Shown here: piece after piece, positions 1 to 5,077 of the stretch
Layout: each line of letters begins with the position of its first letter
How positions within the stretch are numbered: position 1 is the stretch's first letter
Assembly (NCBI GenBank): GCA_020343755.1
Contig: CP070810.1
Span: forward strand, 421,876-427,649
Direction: 5' to 3'
Length of the DNA: 5,774 nucleotides
Origin: Dehalococcoidia bacterium
Lineage (GTDB): Bacteria > Chloroflexota > Dehalococcoidia > Dehalococcoidales > E44-bin46
Notes under the pieces: model-generated
Databases searched by the model: none
What the model was told of the DNA's origin: nothing
What the model saw: the letters and a program-made list of their open reading frames with translations, nothing else
Translations under genes and position numbers: made by a program

Positions 1-823
1 CTCTAGCCTAGCTAAGTGTGCTAGCGCTGTATTACTTGACCCTATATTTGGCGCGGCTCAATGCATTGCTCATGGTGCCTTACCTAATGATACTGGGCTT
101 CTGGTCAGTATAGAAGCCTCGGGCTATAGTGGCGGAAAAGAACACCGTTTGACCAAATTGCTGGATGGGTGGAGCGTTGAGAAGATTAAACGAATGGGTG
201 CCTCAGCGGTAAAGATTCTGGTGTATTATCGACCGGATTTAGAACAGTTGGCCAGCCAACAATTGAACACAGTTAATAAGGTAGCCAAGGAATGTATAAA
301 ATATGACCTGCCGTTCTTGGTAGAGCCAAAGAGTTATCCTATAGGTAAGGAAATTAGTGACCCTCAGGATTTTGCTGTGGTAAAAGAACAATTGGTGATT
401 AAGACTGCCCAGGCTATTACTGCCCTGCCTATAGATGTGCTAAAGGCTGAGTTCCCCGCTGACTTGCACTATAAAAAGGATAAGGCTAAGCTTATCAATC
501 TCTGTCGTAATTTAGACAGGTCATCCCAGGTTCCGTGGGTCATCTTGAGTGCCGGTGTCGAGTTCGAGCTGTTTTGCCAACAGGTGGAAATTGCCTGCCA
601 GGCAGGAGCCTCAGGCTTTGTCGGCGGTCGTGCTATCTGGCAGGAGGCGATGCGTATTGACAATGCCCGAGAAAGGGTTCAATATCTATCAACTGTGGGG
701 GCAGATAGGCTAAAGCGACTAAGTGAGATAGCTAACAGATACGCTGTGCCGTGGTATCAGAAGTTCGGGGTGACTGCTCATGAGCTGGCGTGTATATCAG
801 AGAAGTGGTATGAAGAATACTGA
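1..823 (+). CDS. LacD-type class I ketose-bisphosphate aldolase (tagatose 1,6-bisphosphate aldolase family), 5'-truncated by window edge
   Basis: The frame is open from base 2 to the TGA at 821-823, giving 273 visible codons; LacD proteins are about 325-340 residues, so some 50-60 N-terminal residues lie off the left edge. A TTG at 149 is internal, because clear family sequence (LLDPIFG, then GLLVSIEASGY) lies upstream of it. LacD enzymes cleave tagatose 1,6-bisphosphate, and often fructose 1,6-bisphosphate, to dihydroxyacetone phosphate and glyceraldehyde 3-phosphate through a Schiff base in the cytoplasm. By comparison with streptococcal LacD, the candidate Schiff-base lysine is in VLKAEFP (codon 443-445), the acid/base glutamate is in LVEPKSY (323-325), and another active-site lysine is in AVKILVYY (212-214). 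LSAGV (about 546-560) and GGRAIW (about 614-631) match the phosphate-binding end of the barrel. The kinase follows after 14 bases, so they are probably co-transcribed. The fold and family are confident; the true substrate is open (sulfofructose-phosphate aldolase YihT belongs to the same family). Confidence 0.88.
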   Translation, partial: SSLAKCASAVLLDPIFGAAQCIAHGALPNDTGLLVSIEASGYSGGKEHRLTKLLDGWSVEKIKRMGASAVKILVYYRPDLEQLASQQLNTVNKVAKECIKYDLPFLVEPKSYPIGKEISDPQDFAVVKEQLVIKTAQAITALPIDVLKAEFPADLHYKKDKAKLINLCRNLDRSSQVPWVILSAGVEFELFCQQVEIACQAGASGFVGGRAIWQEAMRIDNARERVQYLSTVGADRLKRLSEIANRYAVPWYQKFGVTAHELACISEKWYEEY

Positions 824-827
824 AATC

Positions 828-832
828 AGGAG
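828..832 (+). promoter_or_regulatory. Ribosome binding site of the PfkB-family kinase gene
   Basis: AGGAG stands five bases before the ATG at 838, inside the 14-base gap after the aldolase stop. It fixes the start codon and supports independent translation of the second gene of the operon. Confidence 0.75.
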
Positions 833-837
833 CGGCT

Positions 838-1809
838 ATGATTACCACTGTTACCCTCAATCCCAGCCTAGATAGAAGGATTACTGTTGACGGTCTAAAG
901 GTGGATGAGAGTAACCGATGGACGGGTTTGCGTCTGTATGCCGGGGGCAAGGGTATAGATGTGTCGCGGGCAATCCACGAGATGGGTGGTCAGACTATGG
1001 CCTATGGATTCATAGGGGGTCGTGAAGGTAGAACCTTGGAAATATTACTTGACGAGGAGGGGGTGCCATTCAGCTTCACCCCGATTGAGCAGGAAACCCG
1101 CACCAATTTTATTGTTCTTGATACCAGAACCTCCAGGCAGACAATAATTAATGCCCCGGGTCCGCGTATTTCAAAGAGAGAGCTGGAGAGATTCCTTAAG
1201 AAATTAAGGGGAGTTTATCCTAGCCCCGAGTTAATGGTAGCCAGTGGTAGTGTTCCACCCGGTGTCCCGGTTGATATTTATCGCACTATAGTGGCAGAAG
1301 CTAAAAAACGTGGAATAAGAACCGTCCTGGATGCTGCCGGCCGGTGGTTAGAAGAGGGAATAAAAGCTAAACCGTATCTCATCAAGCCTAATGTCCACGA
1401 GGCTGAGGAGTTGCTTAAGACAGAGTTGCCTACTGAGGAAGCAATCACCAAGGCAACTCTCACCCTAGTTAAAAAGGGTATTGAAATAGCGGTCATCTCC
1501 AGGGGGAAGGATGGCATCGTTGCTGCCAGCAAGAATGGTATTTTTAAGGCAGTTCCACCTCCGGTAAAGGTACGAAGTGCTGTGGGCGCCGGTGATAGCA
1601 CTGTAGCCGGGTTTGCCTTAAAGCTGGCTCAGGGAGAGCCATTGATAGAGGCGTGTCGATTGGCGGTAGCTATGGGTACCGCCGCTGTGTTAACACCCGG
1701 CACCGAATTGTGTCATAAAGCCGATGTGGAAAAATTGCTACCCCAAATCGAAGTCGCCAAGGGGTCAATCAAGCCGAGGGCTAAGACATTCTTCCCGGCT
1801 GGTAACTAA
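838..1809 (+). CDS. PfkB-family sugar-phosphate kinase (1-phosphofructokinase / tagatose-6-phosphate kinase / 6-phosphofructokinase type)
   Basis: This 323-residue cytoplasmic kinase, near the usual 305-320 of the family, transfers phosphate from a nucleotide to a ketose phosphate. Motifs in order: TLNPSLD at 6-12, holding the substrate-binding aspartate of the FruK/LacC/PfkB branch; AGGKG at 35-39; KPNVHE at 183-188; VISRGKDG at about 219-226; and the signature GAGDS at 250-254, with Asp253 as catalytic base. The start is fixed by AGGAG five bases upstream and by the family sequence beginning at residue 2. It sits 14 bases after a LacD-type aldolase, the order of kinase and aldolase partners in tagatose-6-phosphate pathways, so its product is probably the bisphosphate the aldolase splits. 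One oddity is Asp41 after GGKGI, where E. coli Pfk-2 and LacC have Asn. Substrate (fructose 1-phosphate, fructose 6-phosphate, tagatose 6-phosphate or a sulfo sugar) cannot be decided from sequence. The TAA stop overlaps the stop of the converging macrodomain gene. Confidence 0.9.
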   Translation: MITTVTLNPSLDRRITVDGLKVDESNRWTGLRLYAGGKGIDVSRAIHEMGGQTMAYGFIGGREGRTLEILLDEEGVPFSFTPIEQETRTNFIVLDTRTSRQTIINAPGPRISKRELERFLKKLRGVYPSPELMVASGSVPPGVPVDIYRTIVAEAKKRGIRTVLDAAGRWLEEGIKAKPYLIKPNVHEAEELLKTELPTEEAITKATLTLVKKGIEIAVISRGKDGIVAASKNGIFKAVPPPVKVRSAVGAGDSTVAGFALKLAQGEPLIEACRLAVAMGTAAVLTPGTELCHKADVEKLLPQIEVAKGSIKPRAKTFFPAGN

Positions 1810-2390
1810 GCCGGACGTAATCCTCTCTTTTCCCCTATCTCTCTAAGGGCTGAAGAGTAAGCTCCAAGGGTTTGAGAATCAAACAGCACAAACACCACTT
1901 CACGGAGAGGGGTAGTGCTTCGGCTAAGAAAGGTGATAACGGCGTCAATGGCAACCTTTGAAGCCTGGCTAACCGGATAGCCATAGGCACCGGTGCTTAT
2001 TGAGGGGAAGGCGATGCTAGTGAGGTTGTTCTCCGTGGCTAATTTCAAGCTCTCCTGATAAGCACTGGCTAGCAATTCAGGTTCTCCCTTATTACCCCCA
2101 TGCCAGATAGGGCCAACGGTATGGATGACATATTTTGCCTTGAGATTGCCTCCGGTGGTCATTACTGCCTTACCTGTTGGCAATCGCCCTTGTCTGGCTA
2201 CAATTTGCTTACACTCGTCCAAGATGGCAGGACCTCCAGACCGGTGGATGGCTCCGTCTACGCCGCCACCACCCATAAGGCTGGGGTTGGCAGCATTAAC
2301 TATGGCATCGGTACTCTGCTTGGTAATGTCCCCTTGAATTATGCGTAGCTTTACCTGATTAATAGTAACTTCTGTAGCTTGGTTCGTCAT
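1806..2390 (-). CDS. Macrodomain protein, probable O-acetyl-ADP-ribose deacetylase (MacroD/YmdB type)
   Basis: A 194-residue single-domain protein covering the whole macro fold. MacroD-type enzymes hydrolyse O-acetyl-ADP-ribose, the product of sirtuin deacetylases, and can remove mono-ADP-ribose from acidic residues. Visible motifs are GDIT at 20-23, NAAN at 32-35, the glycine-rich GGGGVDGAIH at 40-49, HTVGP at 90-94 and STGAYGYP at 132-139, which close round the ADP-ribose phosphates. Asn35 and Asp45 correspond to the catalytic-site residues Asn25 and Asp35 of E. coli YmdB, so the enzyme should be active. The ATG at 2388-2390 has a strong GGAGGAGG seven bases upstream. It lies 22 bases after the stop of the acetoacetyl-CoA synthetase gene on the same strand, so it is the second gene of that operon. 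Its TAG stop overlaps the kinase stop from the other strand by four bases. The family is certain; the in vivo substrate is inferred. Confidence 0.92.
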   Translation of the reverse strand: MTNQATEVTINQVKLRIIQGDITKQSTDAIVNAANPSLMGGGGVDGAIHRSGGPAILDECKQIVARQGRLPTGKAVMTTGGNLKAKYVIHTVGPIWHGGNKGEPELLASAYQESLKLATENNLTSIAFPSISTGAYGYPVSQASKVAIDAVITFLSRSTTPLREVVFVLFDSQTLGAYSSALREIGEKRGLRPA

Positions 2391-2397
2391 AACTCAG

Positions 2398-2405
2398 CCT
2401 CCTCC
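2398..2405 (-). promoter_or_regulatory. Strong ribosome binding site of the macrodomain gene
   Basis: On the minus strand GGAGGAGG lies seven bases before the ATG at 2390, in the 22-base gap after the synthetase stop. It is the strongest Shine-Dalgarno sequence in the window, which suggests the macrodomain protein is translated well, independently of the gene before it. Confidence 0.8.
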
Positions 2406-2412
2406 AGTATTA

Positions 2413-4362
2413 TTACGATTGAAGTTCTTTGAGGTTCTTATAGAGTTCGAGTGATTCTGGGTTAGCCAAGGCATCTATATTGGGAACCGGCTCGTTATGG
2501 AGCACATTCTTGACTGCCTTTTCCACCTTTTTGCCACTAATGGTATAGGGGATATCATCAATAGCTAAAATCTTGGCTGGGACATGACGGGGGGTGGTGT
2601 TTTTCCTGATGGTGGTTTTGATCTTGTTAACCAAGTCTTCAGTTAGTTCTACCCCCTCGGCTAGTTTTACAAACAGGATAACCCGAACATCACCTTCCCA
2701 ATCTTGCCCGACGACAATGCTATCGGCAACCTCGCTCATGCTCTCTACCTGACGGTAAATCTCAGCCGTGCCAATCCTTACCCCTCCTGGCTTGAGGACG
2801 GTATCGGAGCGTCCATAGATAATAATTCCGGTATCAGTAATTTCAATATAGTCTCCGTGAGTCCAGACATCAGGGTAGACATCGAAATAGGCGCTGTGGT
2901 ATTTCTCTTTGTTCGGGTCATTCCAAAAGTAGAGGGGCATGGAAGGGTAGGGGGTAGTGACCACAAGCTCACCCTTTTGATTGACCACTGGATTCCCTTG
3001 GGGGTCAAAGCATTGTATATTCACACCCAAGCTTGGAGCCTGGAGTTCCCCAGCATAGACTGGGCCAATTGGATTCCCCAGCATAAAGCAGCCGTTGATG
3101 TCAGTCCCTCCCGAAATAGACGACAGGAGCACATCTTGCTTAATATCTCGATAGACAAACTTAAAGCTCTCTACAGAGAGGGGAGAGCCGGTAGAGGTAA
3201 TCGTCTTCAAGTGGGTCAAATCATATTCCTTACCTGGCTTAACCCCACGCTTTTCAAGCTCGGCAAGATATCTAGCACTAGTCCCGAATATTGTTATCTT
3301 TTCATCTTGGGTTAACTCCCACAGTGCCCCAGAATGAGGATAGAAAACAGAACCATCATAGAGTACCACGGTGGCACCTAATGCCAAGCTGCTCACCAGC
3401 CAGGTCCACATCATCCAACTGGTGGTAGTAAAGTAAACGATAACGTCTTCTGGTTTAACATCAGTATGGAGCTTCAATTCCTTTAAGTGTACGGCGAGAA
3501 TGCCAGCGGCTCCTTGAACTATACACTTGGGTAGTCCAGTAGTCCCTGAAGTGTACATGATGTATACCGGGTGGTCAGATGGGAGTTGCTCGAACTGGAT
3601 TTCAAGCCCGGCTTCATTAGATAAGAAATCCTGATAGTGAATGGAATTAGGGACTTGGCTAATATCTGGCTTCTTTTCAACATAGGGGACAACCACTACC
3701 TTCTTAATGGAAGGTAGCTCCTTTAGGATGCCAGTAACTCGTTCTAAAGAATCATAGGTCTTGCCATTATAAAAATAGCCATCAGCGGTAAATAGAACCT
3801 TGGGTTCTGTCTGCCCAAAGCGGTCGAGAACCCCTTTGATGCCGAAGTCTGGTGAGCAGGACGACCAAATAGCTCCGATACTAGTGCTAGCCAGCATAGC
3901 GATAACGGTTTCCATCATGTTAGGTATGAACGCTGCCACTCGGTCGCCTGTTTTGATGCCCAATTCCAGTAAAGATTTTGCCAAGCGGGCTACTTGTTGA
4001 TAAAGCTCAGCAAAGGTAATTCTTACCGCTTCTCGAGCCTCACTTTTGAAGACGAGAGCTGTTCGATTATCCCGGTAGCGAAGCAGATTTTCGGCAAAAT
4101 TGAGGCGGGCACCCTGAAACCATTTAGTGTCCATCATTCGCCGGGTAGGGGTTATAACAGTATCATACGGTTTTGAAGCCTTAATGTTACAAAACTCCCA
4201 CACCAGCGCCCAAAAATCAGTTAGATTGCTTATCGACCAATCATAAAGTTCATTGTAGGAAGTAAAACTTGTCCCATATCGCTCATTAACCAGACTGATA
4301 AATCTGGTTATATTGGCATTCCTTTTACGCTCCTCTGACGATTCCCAAAGGGGTAACTTCAT
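2413..4362 (-). CDS. aacS: Acetoacetyl-CoA synthetase (acetoacetate-CoA ligase, AMP-forming)
   Basis: A full-length 649-residue member of the adenylate-forming acyl-CoA synthetase family; AacS proteins are about 650 residues. It activates acetoacetate with ATP and CoA to acetoacetyl-CoA, AMP and pyrophosphate in the cytosol, feeding ketone-body carbon to thiolase or biosynthesis. Motifs in order: acetyl-CoA-synthetase-like N-terminus with WFQGARLNFAENLL at 81-94; P-loop YTSGTTGLPK at 270-279; ISGGTD at 416-421; THGD at 501-504; hinge-region YGRSD at 516-520; and the C-terminal lysine loop PYTISGK at 605-611, with Lys611 as adenylation lysine. That loop fits PX4GK, the acetylation target motif of related synthetases. 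SGGTDINGCF (417-426) and the N-terminal length favour AacS over acetyl- or propionyl-CoA synthetase. No other ATG, GTG or TTG lies in frame between this ATG and the upstream stop at 4405-4407. It heads an operon with the macrodomain gene and is divergent from nrdR. Confidence 0.93.
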   Translation of the reverse strand: MKLPLWESSEERKRNANITRFISLVNERYGTSFTSYNELYDWSISNLTDFWALVWEFCNIKASKPYDTVITPTRRMMDTKWFQGARLNFAENLLRYRDNRTALVFKSEAREAVRITFAELYQQVARLAKSLLELGIKTGDRVAAFIPNMMETVIAMLASTSIGAIWSSCSPDFGIKGVLDRFGQTEPKVLFTADGYFYNGKTYDSLERVTGILKELPSIKKVVVVPYVEKKPDISQVPNSIHYQDFLSNEAGLEIQFEQLPSDHPVYIMYTSGTTGLPKCIVQGAAGILAVHLKELKLHTDVKPEDVIVYFTTTSWMMWTWLVSSLALGATVVLYDGSVFYPHSGALWELTQDEKITIFGTSARYLAELEKRGVKPGKEYDLTHLKTITSTGSPLSVESFKFVYRDIKQDVLLSSISGGTDINGCFMLGNPIGPVYAGELQAPSLGVNIQCFDPQGNPVVNQKGELVVTTPYPSMPLYFWNDPNKEKYHSAYFDVYPDVWTHGDYIEITDTGIIIYGRSDTVLKPGGVRIGTAEIYRQVESMSEVADSIVVGQDWEGDVRVILFVKLAEGVELTEDLVNKIKTTIRKNTTPRHVPAKILAIDDIPYTISGKKVEKAVKNVLHNEPVPNIDALANPESLELYKNLKELQS

Positions 4363-4376
4363 GATGTTATTCTTAG

Positions 4377-4383
4377 CTTCCTT
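4377..4383 (-). promoter_or_regulatory. Possible distant ribosome binding site of aacS
   Basis: AAGGAAG on the minus strand is the only Shine-Dalgarno-like stretch before the aacS ATG at 4362, but the gap is 14 bases, longer than usual. No alternative in-frame start sits closer to it, so either spacing is relaxed or initiation is weak. Confidence 0.4.
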
Positions 4384-4418
4384 AAAGTAGTACCCATGGC
4401 TGTTTTATAGTTTTCGTC

Positions 4419-4448
4419 ATTCTAGCATTCTCTTTCTCAAAAGTGCAA
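4419..4448 (-). promoter_or_regulatory. Putative promoter of the aacS-macrodomain operon
   Basis: Reading the minus strand, TTGCAC (forward 4443-4448) is followed after 18 bases by TAGAAT (forward 4419-4424), five of six matches to the -10 consensus. The bases just before it, TGC (4425-4427), make an extended -10, which compensates for the poor -35. Transcription would begin near 4412, leaving a leader of about 50 bases before the aacS ATG. Assigned by eye only; a weaker TATAAA at forward 4403-4408 is an alternative. Confidence 0.4.
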
Positions 4449-4480
4449 CGTTAACTAACCATCTGAACTAGAATAAAAGC

Positions 4481-4510
4481 TTGACAAAATACTATATATT
4501 GTGGTAATAT
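4481..4510 (+). promoter_or_regulatory. Putative sigma-70-type promoter of the nrdR-nrdJ operon
   Basis: A perfect -35 TTGACA at 4481-4486 is followed after 18 bases by TAATAT at 4505-4510, four of six matches to the -10 consensus. Transcription would start near 4517, about 27 bases before the nrdR ATG. The spacer between the two elements is almost entirely occupied by an NrdR box, and a second box covers the expected start region, so bound NrdR would block RNA polymerase directly. Confidence 0.65.
4489..4504 (+). promoter_or_regulatory. NrdR box 1 (operator)
   Basis: ATACTATATATTGTGG is an imperfect palindrome matching 14 of 16 positions of the published NrdR-box consensus acaCwAtATaTwGtgt. 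It fills the spacer between the -35 and -10 of the nrdR promoter. Its centre is 31 bp from that of box 2, about three helical turns, the spacing type known for paired NrdR sites. The adjacent gene encodes NrdR itself, which makes the assignment strong. Confidence 0.88.
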
Positions 4511-4519
4511 AACCTCGTA

Positions 4520-4535
4520 ATACTATATGATGTGG
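4520..4535 (+). promoter_or_regulatory. NrdR box 2 (operator)
   Basis: ATACTATATGATGTGG agrees with box 1 at 14 of 16 positions and with the NrdR-box consensus at about 12; the left half is intact and the right half weaker. It covers the inferred transcription start region and ends eight bases before the nrdR ATG. With box 1 it forms the usual two-site operator for a cooperative NrdR oligomer. Confidence 0.84.
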
Positions 4536-4543
4536 TCTAGGCT

Positions 4544-5077
4544 ATGAATTGTCCCTATTGTGATCATCTCCATTCCAAGGTTATAGATTCTCGTGATGCA
4601 AATGAGGGCATACGCCGTCGGCGTCAATGCTTATCTTGTGGGTCTCGTTTCACTACCTATGAGCGAGTGCAGCCAGCCAGCCTGTTTGTGATTAAAAAAG
4701 ACCAGCGGCGGGAGGAGTTTAGTCGGGGTAAGCTGCTAAACGGTATTCGCAAGGCTTGTGAAAAACGACCCCTGCCTACCGGCGCTGTGGAGAAGCTGGT
4801 TGATGATATAGAAGCTGAACTTTACCGTCTGGGTAAGCCAGAGATACCCAGTGCTGTTATCGGTGACATGGTAATGGAAAGGTTAAAGAGCCTGGACTAC
4901 ATTGCCTATATTCGTTTTGCCAGCGTCTATCGGGAGTTCACTGACATAACTGCTTTAAAACTGGAGGTGGATACCCTACTCAGTGCTGAAGCACCTCACC
5001 CAGCAAGTCAATTACCCCTAATTCCTGATAACAGAGCAAAGGAACTGGTTAAGAACCGCAGAAGGAGTCGGAAATGA
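4544..5077 (+). CDS. nrdR: Transcriptional repressor NrdR of ribonucleotide reductase genes
   Basis: NrdR binds ATP and dATP through an ATP cone and represses ribonucleotide reductase operons when dATP is plentiful. This 177-residue protein starts with the canonical MNCPYC; the zinc ribbon uses Cys3, Cys6, Cys29 and Cys32, with the arginine-rich stretch RRRR at 24-27 expected to contact DNA. The ATP cone spans about 46-136: VIKKDQRREEF at 49-59, then EKRP at 73-76, and the highly conserved AYIRFASVYREF at 121-132. NrdR is usually about 150 residues; here some 25-30 extra residues follow the cone, ending in a very basic tail (from about 164) preceded by QLPLI at 156-160. The start codon has no convincing Shine-Dalgarno, only AGG at 4539-4541, too close. 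Two NrdR boxes upstream imply autoregulation. The TGA overlaps the nrdJ start as ATGA, so the repressor and its target are translationally coupled. Confidence 0.97.
   Translation: MNCPYCDHLHSKVIDSRDANEGIRRRRQCLSCGSRFTTYERVQPASLFVIKKDQRREEFSRGKLLNGIRKACEKRPLPTGAVEKLVDDIEAELYRLGKPEIPSAVIGDMVMERLKSLDYIAYIRFASVYREFTDITALKLEVDTLLSAEAPHPASQLPLIPDNRAKELVKNRRRSRK
5062..5067 (+). promoter_or_regulatory. Ribosome binding site of nrdJ within the end of nrdR
   Basis: AAGGAG lies six bases before the ATG at 5074 and inside the last codons of nrdR. With the ATGA overlap it supports coupled but efficient translation of the reductase, in contrast to the poor site in front of nrdR. Confidence 0.75.

Noticed and set aside
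149..151. TTG as start codon of the aldolase
   Set aside because: The frame is open to base 2 and the upstream residues (LLDPIFG, GLLVSIEASGY) are conserved LacD sequence, so the gene starts outside the window.
594..606. Perfect palindrome CCTGCC-A-GGCAGG
   Set aside because: One-base loop cannot form a normal hairpin, there is no T-run, and it lies in conserved aldolase coding sequence; probably chance.
2100..2348. Two overlapping plus-strand frames of 82 and 70 codons
   Set aside because: They mirror the glycine-rich core of the macrodomain gene on the opposite strand and show no protein-like motif.
2704..3315. 203-codon open frame on the plus strand
   Set aside because: It lies wholly antisense to conserved parts of aacS, has no recognisable domain or credible ribosome binding site, and is best seen as a shadow of that gene.
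4363..4543. Possible small gene or regulatory RNA in the divergent intergenic region
   Set aside because: The space is accounted for by the two promoters and the NrdR boxes; I saw no convincing open frame, riboswitch core or strong stem-loop.
4612..4624. Palindrome ACGCCG-T-CGGCGT at the start of nrdR
   Set aside because: It encodes the conserved arginine stretch of the zinc ribbon, and the one-base loop argues against a real stem; codon use explains it.
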